Positions 1-10,589 of a DNA stretch of 64,000 nt are shown one piece after another. The notes below the pieces were generated by a model. The model had not been told where the DNA came from, searched no databases, and was given only the letters and a program-made list of their open reading frames with translations. Both the position numbers and the translations under genes were made by a program. Within the stretch, counting starts at the first letter, position 1. Every line of letters begins with the position of its first letter. Source of the stretch: Galbula dea (taxonomy: Eukaryota; Chordata; Aves; Piciformes; Galbulidae); contig VWZX01006241.1 of the NCBI GenBank assembly GCA_013399015.1, positions 248,001 to 312,000 on the forward strand, read 5' to 3'.

Positions 1-1449
1 TGCTTGCAGGTGAGGCATGGCTGGGGCGCTGGGATTGTAGCTCTGTCATGAACTTTGTAGTAGAATTTATGAGAAGCAACCAACTAAACAGATATTTAAG
101 CATCAGCATTGGGACTGTTATCAAACCTCATCTCCACTCCAGGACCTAGGTACATCCAGATGGAGAACTGGAAAAGGAGCTTGAAATCAAAACGCAGCCA
201 AAGAACTCAGTGTCAAACGCGTGACAAAAGGAGAACCAGCTGGGATCTGCACAGAGCAATGGGTTAAAAAGCTAATTGCTTTCTTCAGGGACCAAGAAAA
301 TGGTTCCAGGAGTTCTGAAATTAGCATTGAAGATTAAAAGGGTAAGATGAGTAAATATGAGAGAATACTGCAGTCATGAAAGGAACCTCCTCAAATGGAT
401 CATCACAAGAAAGCGGTTAAAAAGTGAACGTAACCAAGGTGTTTGTCAATGAGCTCTGGTCTTCTCCTCCCCACTTAGAAAGAGGCTGATTAAGGTTTGG
501 CAGTAACAAGTTCTTTGGCAGCAATGAATACCATTTTATCCTAGGGGAAGGCTGTGAATCCCATTCTGAGCACTTTGTTTCTTTTAAAGATTGCCATTTT
601 GGACCGTAGATGTAGACCAAAAGGAGGGTGCACAGGGATGCTTGTCTAGCATGCAGCCCCAGAGCAGAGCCCAGCAGCTATTCCTGCTTGGCTACAGCTG
701 AAAATGCCAAAAACATGCCGAGCTGGCCCTTGTTCAGCTTTGGGATGCCCCCACCCACAATCAAGGTTCATCACAAACTCATCCCACATGAAACCACAAT
801 GAATTTCAGCTCTTATCTGGATCTGAACAAAGCTGTTCTCAGTTTTGCTTCTCTCTCAAGTGAGGGCTTCATAAGAGAACACTCAGGTCATTGACATGTC
901 CTGTTCTCTCTGGGGAACAACAAACCTGACTGTTATGGTATGTGTTGGTAGCTTTGCTACCTGTCCTCACACACCATCAGACACATTTTTGCACCTGAAA
1001 ATTAATTTGAATGCATATTTGGTTTCAATATTTGATAGGAACTGAACATCCTGCAGCTCAGGTTTTCAAGAGACAAAGGTAATGACAGTTCTTCCATTGC
1101 ATTTTTAGTTCAAAGTATTTTAATCCCTTGTCTTCCAGAATTTCCTAACAGTGTCCACATCTGGTCCACATACAGTTATAAAAACCAGGTCAGATTGGAA
1201 AGCACAGACAAGCCAAGCAGTCACTGGGCCCTACAAAAATATCCCCCAAACAGCCTCCTCTGCACACTGACATTTGCTACCAGATTTATCTCCTATTAGC
1301 ACTGCTGCCTCTGTTGATGGGATGATGTCTCCATTGATTTTTCGTCCATTAAACACACAAGTGCAGGATCCTGCCTTTGGGAAGCCTGCGTAGCCTGGCT
1401 GCTTCCCAAGGGCTGGCTGCTCAAAGCATGGTCATTAAAAAAAGAGAAG
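1..1449. other. Non-coding stretch, no gene recognised
   Basis: This is unique-looking DNA with no repeat family or exon that I recognise. The first bases read TGCTTGCAG then GTGAGG, a good match to a splice donor, but with only nine bases upstream no exon can be judged. The longest open frame (628-894, plus strand, 88 codons) has a composition unlike any family I know and is short enough to be chance. Confidence 0.6.
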
Positions 1450-1450
1450 A

Positions 1451-1625
1451 GGTGGTCTAGTGTTTAAGATTCAGTGCTGTCACCACTGGGACCTGGGTTC
1501 AGTTCCCTGTCAGAGAAGCTTTGTTGTGACCTAGTCTTAGAGAATCCTGCTGTGGCAGGGGGGTTGGACTAGATGATCTTTCGAGGTCCCTTTCAACTCC
1601 TGACATGCTGTGAACCTGTGATGCT
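1451..1625 (+). mobile_element. tRNA-Glu-like SINE with CR1-derived 3' tail
   Basis: Bases 1451-1517 align along nearly their whole length with a vertebrate tRNA-Glu, except that the 5' acceptor-stem bases are lost or mutated. The A box is seen at 1453-1463 (TGGTCTAGTGT) and the B box at 1496-1506 (GGTTCAGTTCC, one base off consensus). The anticodon loop reads CTGTCAC, so the anticodon is GTC rather than the CTC or TTC of tRNA-Glu. Bases 1518-1625 match the 3' end of a CR1 LINE, including the stretch GGGGGGTTGGACTAGATGATC and a mutated octamer tail. A tRNA promoter head joined to a LINE tail is the classic structure of a SINE moved by its partner LINE. Known avian precedents such as TguSINE1 use a different tRNA head (Ile). 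Chance insertion of a CR1 beside a tRNA pseudogene is the alternative. The copy is diverged, so it is old. Confidence is high for the two parts and moderate for their being one family. Confidence 0.75.
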
Positions 1626-2095
1626 GCACCTCTCCTTGCTGGGCTGGACCACACAAACTATGGCCTCCAACCTGCATCAACTCCAGATCCTCCTCCCCTT
1701 CTGGCTACTGTGATGGTGACTCTGGAGAGCTCTGCTTGGTCCTTACTCCAGGACATTAAAGGAGGGAGTCAAAAAATATGGCTAAAGGTCCTGCTGCCCA
1801 CCTCCTGCTGCTCTGCCTGCCACAAGCACAGCAGCAATGGCTCCTAAAACCACTGTCATGTCATGCAGATGGCTAGCAACACTTTCATCCTGGGAATGCT
1901 CTGCTACCCTCAAAGTAAGAGGAGGGAACAGCCTCTTCCAGCCTACTGTGAACATGGTATCCTCATGGGATAAGCTGGGCTCCTCCGCAGCACTGATGGA
2001 GGTGGAACTGTCAGCATCCCCAGAGCCAGGAGCTCTTATCAACCAGCCTATTGTTTCAGGGACTAGTCTGATGGACTAAAAGGCCACTGGTATTG
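1626..2095. other. Unique spacer between SINE and CR1
   Basis: Nothing recognisable lies here. Open frames of 80 and 86 codons overlap on opposite strands (1837-2079 and 1782-2042). Mutual overlap without any family resemblance points to chance. Confidence 0.6.
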
Positions 2096-2310
2096 TCAGT
2101 GCTGGTACCAGGGGAGGTTTAGATTGGATATTAGGAAAAATGTTTTCACAAAAAGAGTTGTTAGGCATTGGCACAGGCTGCTGAGGGAAGTGGTGGAGTC
2201 ACCATCCCTGGAGGGGTTCAAAAACCATAGAGACTCTGTACTTAAGTGACATGGTTTAGGCTGACAGTTGAACTTCATGATCTTGGAAGAATCCTGTGAT
2301 TCTGTGACAT
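2096..2310 (+). mobile_element. CR1 LINE, 3' end fragment
   Basis: This is a 5'-truncated CR1 copy covering only the last part of ORF2 and the 3' UTR. Diagnostic blocks are GGGGAGGTTTAG and TTGGATATTAGGAAAAATG near 2113-2143, GAGTCACCATCCCTGGAGG near 2196, GACATGGTTTAG near 2249, and a tail reading CCTGTGATTCTGTGA. It carries no open frame and cannot be active. Its 3' end type matches the copies at 9052 and 38399. Truncation at the 5' end is normal for CR1, which is copied from its 3' end by target-primed reverse transcription. Confidence 0.9.
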
Positions 2311-3493
2311 GTCTTTCTGTGGCATTAAGGCCTAGTTTTGTGTGTGAAAGAGATGCAGGCCAATTTAGCGTGCTCCCTGAGAAAGGCTGAGATCCTTACC
2401 AGCAAGAAAGTGTTTGGGTTATCTCTGTGAATGGAATCTGCAAAGCTGGCCTGCCAGGTGGCTAAAGGAGGGAGTCTTGTGAAGATAAGACAGCCCTGTT
2501 TTGCATGAAAGTAATGAAGCAAGGCCAAAATAACAAAACATACAGCTTCAAAGCAGATTCTGAAGGCTACAGTGACCATATTGAGAGGAGCATGGACAAT
2601 TTTGTCGCTTGTCCTTCCCCAGATGCCCACACACTATCAGCAGGTCATGGGACTGAGAAGGGTCAGCCCAAAGCAAGTAGAGCACCAAGCTTTTCAGAGG
2701 TCAAACATGAACTGTTTGATGAAAATCTGGAACTACTTAGTTCTACTTGCAGGTCTGTGGAGGCCTGAGAGATGAAAATGTGCCCAATCCAGTGCTAGTC
2801 CATGGCAGACCACACAAACAGCTGCCTGGGGCTGCTCGCACACTCCGTAAGCTATCTCACTTCCATATCAGTCTTCTGAGAGCCCACATCACCAGCTCCA
2901 GGCACATACAGAGCACCCTCAGACACTGATGAGACCAATATCAACCCAACCCTTCTTCTCCAGGGAGCCCCAGCCATCTACCTCTCCTGCCCTCACAAGC
3001 TGCAAGCTGATGGTGACCTGCCTAAGCCCTGTCAGAAGCTGAAGTGGCTCCAAAAGAGCTATTTTAACTTGTTCATAGTAGATCAAAAATGCTGTTCTCT
3101 CCTAGTTCCCTGAATCATACCCAGGACATCTCTGTCCTTTCCCAACCCAGGCAGCAAGGAAATTTCTTGCTTTCACAAATGTGGGAGCAGGGGAAGATGA
3201 AGATGAGCGATGTCTATTTGCAGACTCAAGAGCAATGTGGTACAGTCCTCAGCCCAGACAGCTGGAAAGTGTTTTATGCTAGAAGACCAAATAAATGAGT
3301 TCAGAGTTTGCGAATGGGCACAGAGAGGACATTGAGTTGTTCTGCTTCCTGTGGGCATTAGGAAGAACTCTGCTGAGTTCTCTGTTGGGTTCAGGGAAGT
3401 AAATATTACCTGATAATATAATAATTTTATATTTTTTATTATTTAATGTTTAGATGTAATTATTTAATTTATTATTATTTTACTGGTAAAATT
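2311..3493. other. Non-coding stretch between CR1 copies
   Basis: No gene or repeat family is recognised before the AT-rich block that abuts the next CR1. Open frames reach only 101 codons (2325-2630, minus) and overlap frames on the other strand. Confidence 0.6.
3412..3482. repeat. AT-rich low-complexity block
   Basis: About 70 bases made almost wholly of A and T, with runs of TAATA, TTTATT and TTATTATT. It directly precedes the 5' end of the CR1 copy at 3494. TT/AA-rich DNA suits cleavage by a LINE endonuclease, so it may be old target-site sequence, but this is inference. Confidence 0.7.
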
Positions 3494-4813
3494 ATGAAGA
3501 AGACTATTCTGGGAGTTACTGAAAAACACCTGAAAGACAGTACAGTCATTGGTCACAGCCAGCATGGTTCACAAGGAGAAAATCCTCCTTAACAAATTTA
3601 ATGACCTTTTACGACAAGTTTAGCCACTTGACTGACCAAGGGAAAACAGTTGGTGTAATCTTCTTGGGATTTCAGTAAAGCTTTCCATTCTGTCTCCCAC
3701 AGTATCCTTCTGGCCAAGATGTCCAGCATACAGCTACATAAATAGACCATGAAATGAGTGAACAACTGGCTGAGGGGCTGGGCTCAAAGGGTTATGGTAA
3801 ATGGGGTTACATTGTGCTGGCAACTGGTCACCAGTGGGGTTCCTCAGGGCTCCATTTTAGGACCAGTGCTCTTCAATATCTTCATAAATGACTTGGACAC
3901 AGGACTGGAAGGTATAGTAAGGAAGTTTGCCAATGACACTAAACTGGGAGGAGCTGTTGACTCACTGGAAAGCAGAGAGGCTCTGCAGAGAGATCTTGAG
4001 AGACTAGAGTGCTGGGCAATCACCAATCACATGAACTTTAAAATGGGTAAATGCTGGAGTTTGCACCTGGGACAGGGCAACCTGGCATGTACAGACTGGG
4101 GATTGAGAGGCTGGAGAGCAGCACTGCAGAAAGGGATCTGGGAGTTCTGGTTGATGGCAAGTTGAGTATGAGTCAGAGTGTGCCCTGGCAGCCAAAAGGG
4201 CCAACTATGTCCTGAGAAGCATCAAGCACTGCATTGCTAGCTGGCACAAGGGAGGTTGTAGTCACCCTGTACCCTGTGCTGGTGTGGCCTCAGCTGGAGT
4301 ATTGTGTGCAGTTTTGGGCACCACAATGTAAGAAGCCTATTAATCTGTTGGAGAGCAACCAGAGGAGGCCATGAAGATAGTGAAGTGTCCTGGAGGAAAG
4401 CTGTATGAGGAATGGCTGAGGTCACTTGGTTTGTTCAGCCTGGAGAAGAGGAGACAGAGGGGAGAACTCATTGCAGTCTGCAGCTTCTTCATGAGGGGAA
4501 GTGGAGGGGCAGGAGCTGGTCTCTTCTCTCTGGTGATCAACAATTGGATCTGAGGGAATGCCATGAAGCTGTGCCAGGACACATCTATGTTGGATATGAG
4601 GAAAAGGTTCTTCACACAGAGTGGTGGAGCATTGGAAAAGGCTCTCCAGGGAAGCAGTCTTGGCATGCAGCCTGACAGAATTCAGGAAGCATCTGGTCAA
4701 TGCTCTTAGACACATGGTGTGGCTTTTGGGTTTGTCTTGCACGTAGACAGTGGTTGGACTCAATGATCCTTGTGGGTCCCTTCCAAGCCAGGACATTCTA
4801 TGATTCTGTGATT
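3494..4813 (+). mobile_element. CR1 LINE, 1.3 kb, 5'-truncated
   Basis: One of the two long CR1 copies in the window. It begins inside the reverse transcriptase part of ORF2, runs through the thumb and C-terminal region and ends at a normal 3' end (GATCCTTGTGGGTCCCTTCC, then ATTCTATGATTCTGTGATT). The 3' block GTGGGTCCCTTCCAA and the preceding GGACACATC region differ from the ends of the 2096 and 9052 copies, so it belongs to another CR1 subfamily, the same one as the 7936 fragment by internal sequence. Frameshifts and substitutions make it inactive. Confidence 0.95.
3670..4165 (+). pseudogene. CR1 ORF2 reverse transcriptase remnant (FAND variant)
   Basis: In active CR1 this region encodes the palm of the reverse transcriptase that copies element RNA into DNA at the target site. 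The box around 3668-3685, expected to encode an LDFSKAFD-like motif with the first catalytic aspartate, has one extra G in a run of three and goes out of frame into a TAA. Downstream a 136-codon frame (3758-4165) keeps SGVPQGSILGPVLFN, FINDLD and TKLGGAVD. The second catalytic box reads FAND instead of FADD, losing a metal-binding aspartate. It is a dead fossil, not a host gene. Confidence 0.9.
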
Positions 4814-5139
4814 ATGGGTATTTCCTAACATCCTAAGCCATTTTCAGATGACATTAAATGCCACAAACCTCACACTTTGAAAACATTCCCTGTGCATCCA
4901 CCTTCTCCAGATGGTAGCTTGCAGTTCTCCATGCATGTGTCCCCACAACACAGCCCAGGACAGACATGAAACACTACACATGATATTTAGGAATTACCTA
5001 TAAATTGTGTTGCTGTCAGTCTGTCCAGCAATGTTGATGTTTAGGGGAATTGCCTTAGGTCTTCCCTTGACAGGGTACTCTTGGGATCTGCCTTTTCCAA
5101 GAGGCATCTCAGATGTTCTTCCTTGTCCTCTTCTATGAG
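4814..5139. other. Short unique spacer
   Basis: Nothing recognisable. A 117-codon open frame on the minus strand (4994-5347) runs into the next CR1 remnant and is an accident of that sequence. Confidence 0.6.
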
Positions 5140-5276
5140 GTTTCTCAGAAAGGTGATGGACATTTTCAAAACTCAGCAGGGCAAGGCCCTGAGCAACTGA
5201 GGATCCTAAACAATTTGAAGTTAGCCCTGTTTGAAGCCAGAGGTTGGACCAGAGACCTCCAGACACTTCTATGAAC
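5140..5276 (+). mobile_element. CR1 LINE, short 3' remnant
   Basis: A badly decayed CR1 3' end. Blocks that can be matched are ATTTTCAAAACTC near 5162, GGGCAAGGCCCTGAGCAAC near 5179, TTGAAGTTAGCCCTG near 5215 and GAGGTTGGACCAGAGACCTCC near 5240. The octamer tail is nearly gone. It shares its 3' consensus type with the copy at 31390 and is different from the other copies here. It is probably among the oldest CR1 insertions in the window. Confidence 0.75.
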
Positions 5277-7907
5277 CCAAATGATTTGTGGCTATGGAAT
5301 CTGCTAATTGAGAGCTTTCTTTTAAAGGAGAACTTGAATGACTTCATCTTGGCATAACTTTGCCCTTCTAGGTGAAATGGGGAAGGTAACTTGCTTCAGC
5401 CTGTCCTTCTCTCCAAGTATTGCTGAGCATAAGAGAATCAGGCCAGTGACTGAGGATCTAACAGCTATTCTAACAGCTGCTTTTGGCAGCATCCATATGG
5501 AGGCACATATGTCAAAGTCCTGTACATCACAGGAGTCAGGGTATCATCCCACTTTCTTACATGCATCTGTCCCTCACATATGCAAAACAAGGTGATGTTC
5601 AGCTGCACTAAAGCATAGTGAAGTGGTGGCAAAAACATTACTCAAGTAAACATAAGCTGGAAACGAGGTCTCTCAGAACCTTGCACCCGTCAGTAGGACA
5701 CGGCTAATGTGATCCCAAAGTGTCAGGTGAGATATCTCTAGTGAGGAGAAAGAATTATGAAAGATTGTATGAGAAGACATCAGCAAGACCCCATCTGCTC
5801 AGTAAAAGATGAACTCTTAAGACAATTGGGGCATAGGAGGACTGCAATTGTAGTGATGGGAAAAGAAACTTTCCTGAGAGCAGGTGCTACATGGGCTTGC
5901 CCTGTTTAGCTGCTAAGATGAAGGCTACAAGGACATTATGGAGTCTAGGAGGTAAGAGTTAAGTCACATTTCAGCTGCTAACCAGAAGAAAGTTTTCAGA
6001 TGAATTGTGCACCACCAGAGTCTTTCCAATGGATTTTCTGTGCCCATCTTCCTCATCAGGACTGCACCAAAATTTACCTGGGATAAACTGGCAATTGATA
6101 TCAGCAAGGTGCAGTCCTCAGGAGTTTATGTCCTTCTCTCCTGACTCTTGCAAAGACCATCTGCCTGGTGTTCTCATAGGACAGGTGAGTTGAATTTCCC
6201 TGAAGTGTGCTCTGCAGCACAGGTTGGTTTAACCCGTTCAACAAAACCACACAGCACGGTGGTGTTGGAACACGCAGGTGCATCCAGGTGGATAAGTATA
6301 ACCATTTCCATTAAGCAGGCAGAGGAAATCAGGCAATGAGCCTTAATGAGATGCTGGGTGCCACCACACCTCAGGAAATCCCAGACAAGCTGTGGAATCT
6401 GGCACAGGCAGTGCTACAGCTGTCCAGACCTGGGCCCTGGCACACCTGGCAGCGTATGAGGGGGCTCACGGGTGAGCAGCATCCTTAGTGGTGACCTTCT
6501 TAGTGCATAAGCATGAGTGAGAAACCACACGTTTTCAATTGGCATCCTGGTACTAGACAAAACACAGCATCAGTCTAATGCCTCTGAAGCAATCAAAACT
6601 GGGGAGGGAGTGCTGTTTTGGATTGTGTTTCTACATCTTGCAAGATTTGAATGTGAGTAACCCTCGGAATGTGTTGTTCCATCCATTAGATGCGCTTTGC
6701 TACCTCGCTCTTGATGTTAGTATCTCTCAGTGTCAGGCTAAGCAGACATGCCTGCTCTTGTTTTACCAGGAATCCTTCTGGGGCTTTGGCTGAGATGAGG
6801 TTTTACAATGCATGGATCCTTGCCAGCTTTTAGCTTGAAAAGGCACTTTGCCCACCTTCAGCACAGCTGAACAGCACACTAGGGTTTGCAATGTGAACCA
6901 GCTGTCAAGTATGAGTAATATCACCTGCCCTGAAGGGAGTGGGAAGAGATGAGGCAGGGAATATCTATCCAAACAAGTTTGTACACACATATGATTTTGT
7001 AATATGCTGCCTAGAAGAGACTTGCAGCCATGGTGTGGAAGTGTCTGAAAAGTATTTTAAGGATGGCAGCCCTGCCTCTCCAAAGAGGATGGGGCAGGCA
7101 CACACAATGCATTTTGCTAGTGTTCAGCTACCACCACCCAGCCTTTCTGGATGGAAGAGCACAGCTGTGCCACGCTGTGAGGAGGCAGAACAGTGAGTTC
7201 ATGTCTCCTTCATTTACCTGGCCCTTTAAGAAATTCCTAATGAAGTGGCAATGAAGCTGTCAGATGTCATTGGCTGCAGATGGGGGCTGTTCCACATGCA
7301 TCCAGCAAGGCAGGAGGTGATTCCAGACTGAGGACATTTTAGGGTTCCGTGTTTGAAGAGCAACACATGTTCTTTTGCAAGGAGAGAGACAGAAGGTTTA
7401 CTAGCACTCAGAACAAACAAAATATCAGTAATTATCATGGTAATGCCCGAGGCAGATGCTGCTCTGATATACTGCTGGCTTCTGAATCATTCTGGGGAAA
7501 AATTAACAAAGCACTAATCTGCAGCTCACCAGAAATCAGAGTCCATCCCAGGGCACAACTTTCCTGGAGCTTCTCTCTCTCCCCTGACCAAGCCACACTA
7601 CTTCAACTAGAAGCGTGAGCAGAGAGACCACTTCTAAAAGAATATATTAGAGAATAAGGTATCAAACCAAATTCTACCATTGAAAAATCTCCCTGGAGAA
7701 GGGAGACACAGAAGCTGGCTGATGGTGTTCATTCCCCAGCACAGCTACATTCATGGTAAGCGTGACCCTGTAGACCAGAGAGTGGCCAAGCAGCCTTGTT
7801 GGGCACCAGCACCCACTCTGACACCACCTACCTCCACTTCCCTCACTCAGAGGCAGCCTTGCATTTACACCCTGAGCCTCACAGGGAAACACCTGCACAT
7901 AGTGGCA
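5277..7907. other. Non-coding stretch, no gene recognised
   Basis: 2.6 kb of unique-looking DNA. The longest open frames (7674-7976 minus, 100 codons; 7680-7952 plus, 90 codons) are antisense to one another and lack family features. No RNA gene or long tandem repeat was noticed. Confidence 0.6.
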
Positions 7908-7982
7908 ACCTCCTTTGACTGGCTGGCATTGCTGCTCTTTGGGTGGCATTAAGAACAGCATTGCCAGCCAGTCCAAGGAGGT
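7908..7982. repeat. 32-bp inverted repeat at a CR1 5' junction
   Basis: Bases 7908-7939 and 7951-7982 are reverse complements at 29 of 32 positions, with an 11-base spacer. Single strands could fold into a long, nearly perfect hairpin. The right arm lies inside CR1 sequence (GCCAGCCAGTCCAAGGAGG). The left arm is an inverted copy of the same CR1 piece lying at or just outside the insertion boundary. A 5' inversion during LINE insertion (twin priming) or a template switch would explain it. A transcribed hairpin could resemble a microRNA precursor, but there is no evidence that it is one. Confidence 0.85.
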
Positions 7983-8215
7983 GATTGTCCTGCTCTACCC
8001 TGCACTGGTGCAGTTTTGGGCACTGTAGTGCAGAAAGGATATTAAGCTACTGAAAGTGACCAGAGGAGGGCTATGAAGATGGTGAAGGGTCTGGAGGAGA
8101 AGCCCATTGAAGAGCATCTGAGGTGATTTGGTCTATTCAGCCTGAAGAAGAGGAGACTGAGGCAGACCTCATTGCTGTCTTCAGCATACTCAGGAGGGGC
8201 TGCATAGGGGCTCTG
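7936..8215 (+). mobile_element. CR1 LINE internal fragment lacking both ends
   Basis: CR1 sequence from the C-terminal part of ORF2, parallel to about 4220-4510 of the longer copy. Matching blocks include GATGGTGAAGGGTCTGGAGG near 8077, TTGGTCTATTCAGCCTG near 8126 and GAAGAGGAGACTGAGG near 8145. It stops near 8215 with no 3' UTR or octamer tail, so the 3' end was lost after insertion. No usable frame remains. Confidence 0.85.
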
Positions 8216-9051
8216 TAAGTCCAATGTGCAACTCCTGCAGGACAGAATTATTGCTTTGCCAGCTGCAATGCTGTAGTTATCCCCAGATGGGATGTAGAAT
8301 GGACAGGAAAAAACCCAAGTCTTCTACCTGCAGCACTGCTGCCCCTGGCTGCTGGTCTGACCTAGAGAAGGAAGGAACACTATGGGTTTGGTTTGGTTAG
8401 AGTGGCTGTGAGTGCTGGGGCAGCTCCTGAATTATCCCAGGTTGACATTTTGTTGGGTTTGGTTGAGTACAGCACTAGTGCCTGGGGCCTTTGGCTTTCA
8501 TGGGCTGGAACCAAAACCTTCATGTCCCTGAAGGTAACCCTCTGCCTCAAATGTCAAGACAGTGGCTGTGAGACTATAGAAACAGGACAAACTAACTCAA
8601 AAATGTTATTGAGAATAGCAGGCAATGTATTATTATGACTTATTCCTCTACTAATGTACTTCTACTGCTATGATACTTCCTTACTTCCTAAGATCTCTGC
8701 TATTTCTAGCAATCTTCTGGAGCTTCTTGAGGAAGGACCGAGCTGAAGATGGATTGGTTTTGGCACAGATATCCTCTCAGTAATGATAGCACATGATGGA
8801 GGCCCAGGATTCATCAGACAAACCTTGAGAGGTGTTTTCTTCTGTGAGAGATCTGGTGACAGAATCCCCAGATGCTCCTATATCACCCCCTGTGAGGAGA
8901 AGTTGAGAAGCTGAAGCTGCCCACCACTCTGGGTCCTCTAGGTCAAAAGCCAGGATGTCTCTGGTGAAGGCAGATCCCTTTTATCTTCTTATGTCACAGC
9001 TTGGCTACAAGTTCCAGCCATGGCCCTTTCCCTGACCAGCCAGGCTTGGTC
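8216..9051. other. Non-coding stretch between CR1 copies
   Basis: No gene recognised. The segment GGTTTGGTTTGGTTAG near 8387 is partly echoed as GGGTTTGGTTGAG near 8455. The 81-codon frame at 8393-8638 has no family features. Confidence 0.6.
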
Positions 9052-10561
9052 CTATACATCAGTAGCAAAAGGAAGACCAGGAAAAATATAGGCCTGATGC
9101 TGAATGAGGTGGTGCTCTGGTGACAGAGGATACAGACAAGACCAAGTTACTGAATGTTTGTCTTTTGCTTCGATCTTCACTTTCAAGATTGGCCCTCAGG
9201 AATCTCAGACCCTGGAGGTAAGAGAGAAAGTCTGGAGAAAGGAAGACTCTCCCTTAGTTGAGAAGAATAAGGTTACAGATCATCTAGGCAAGCTGGACTC
9301 CCACAGATCCATGGGCCCCAGTGGGACACACCTGTGAGTGCTGAGGGAGCTGGCAGATGTTATTGCTAAATCACTCTCCATCACCTTTGAAAGGTGGATG
9401 AGGGAAGGGCTGTGGATGCTGCCTATCTGGACTTCAGTAAAGCCTTTGACACCATTTCCCTCTTCTGTTGGAGAAGCTGGCTGCACGTGGCTTGAATGGG
9501 GATACTCTTCACTGGGTAAGAAACTGGATAGCCAAGCTCAGAGAGTTGCGGTGAATGAAGTTAAACCCAGTTGGTGGCTGGTCACAAGAGGTGTTCCTCA
9601 GGACTCAGTTTTGGGGCCAGTTCTGTTTAATAACTTCATCAATGATCTGGACAAGGGGATTGAAAGCACCCTTGGTAAGTTTGCAGATGACACCAAGTTG
9701 GATGGGAGTGCTGATCTGCTGAGGATACAAAGGATGTACAGAGGGATCTGGCCAGGCTGAATCAATGGGCTGAGGCCAGTGGTTTGAGGTTCAACAAGGC
9801 CAAGTGCCAGGTCCTGCACTTGGGTCACAACAACCCCATGAACACTGCAGGCTTGGGGCAGAGTGGCTGGAAAGATGCCAGTGGAAAAGGACCTGAGGGG
9901 GTTTGTTGACAATCAGGTTAATATGAGGCAGCAGAGTGCCCAGGTGGCAAAGAAGCCCAACAACATCCTGGCTTGGACCAGCACTAGTGTGGCCAGCAGG
10001 AGCAGGGCAGGGATTGTCCCTTTGTACTTGACACTGGTGAGGCCACACCTCTAATACTGGGTTCAGTTTTGGGTCCCTCACTGGAAGAAGGACACTGAGG
10101 CACTGGAGTGTGTCCAAAGAAGGGCAATGAAGCTGGTGAAGGGTCTAGAACACAAGTGTTGTGAGTTGTGGCTGAAGGAACTGGGGTTGGTTAGTCTGAA
10201 GAAGAGGAAGCACAAGGGAGACCTCCTTGCTCTTGAAAACTCCCTGAAAGGAGGCTGGAGCGAGATGGGATTTAGTCTCTTTCCCCAAGAAACAACTGAT
10301 AGGACAAGAGAAAATGGCCTCAAGTTGTGCCAAAGGAGGTTCAAGTTGGACATTAGGAAAAATTTATTCACTGGCAGAGTGGTTAGGCATTAGCACAGGC
10401 TGCTCAGGGCAGTGGTAGTGTCACCATCCCTGGAGATGTTCAATAAATGCGTAGATGTGGCTCTTCATGACATGGTTTAGCAGCAAGGGGATGTTGGGTC
10501 GATCATTGTGCTTGATGATCTTGGAGGTCTTTTCCAACCCTAATGATTCTATGATTCTGTG
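9052..10561 (+). mobile_element. CR1 LINE, 1.5 kb, with internal deletion
   Basis: The longest CR1 copy here. It starts between the endonuclease and reverse transcriptase parts of ORF2 (CAGTAGCAAAAGGAAGACC near 9061) and ends with GATTCTATGATTCTGTG. Near 9397 the sequence passes straight from the pre-RT segment (FERW-like) to the segment encoding an LDFSKAFDT-like box. In CR1 as I know it a few hundred bases lie between, so an internal deletion is inferred. The 3' end type agrees with the 2096 copy. A C-rich tract follows about 30 bases after the tail. Confidence 0.95.
9104..9760 (+). pseudogene. CR1 ORF2 reverse transcriptase remnant (FADD kept)
   Basis: Fragments of CR1 ORF2 in several frames. 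Frame 9104-9337 keeps PQESQTLEVREKVWRKEDS and stops at a TGA, probably from a CGA arginine codon by CpG decay. Frame 9338-9760 keeps LRELADVIAKSLSITFERW, then GVPQDSVLGPVLFN, FINDLD and the catalytic FADDTKLDG. The LDFSKAFDT-like box (about 9427-9453) lies in a different frame from both neighbours, so at least two frameshifts separate the catalytic boxes. The product would not be functional. Confidence 0.9.
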
Positions 10562-10589
10562 TATGCGATTTCTGAGCTTTCATCATCCT

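Noticed and set aside
1..15. Splice donor at the window start (GCAG|GTGAGG)
   Set aside because: Only nine bases of the supposed exon are visible, so it cannot be supported.
1451..1517. A functional tRNA-Glu gene
   Set aside because: The 5' acceptor stem does not pair with the 3' side, the anticodon is altered, the B box is mutated, and a CR1 tail follows directly.
3758..4165. A host gene with a reverse transcriptase-like protein
   Set aside because: It is a CR1 LINE fossil with a frameshift and a lost catalytic aspartate.
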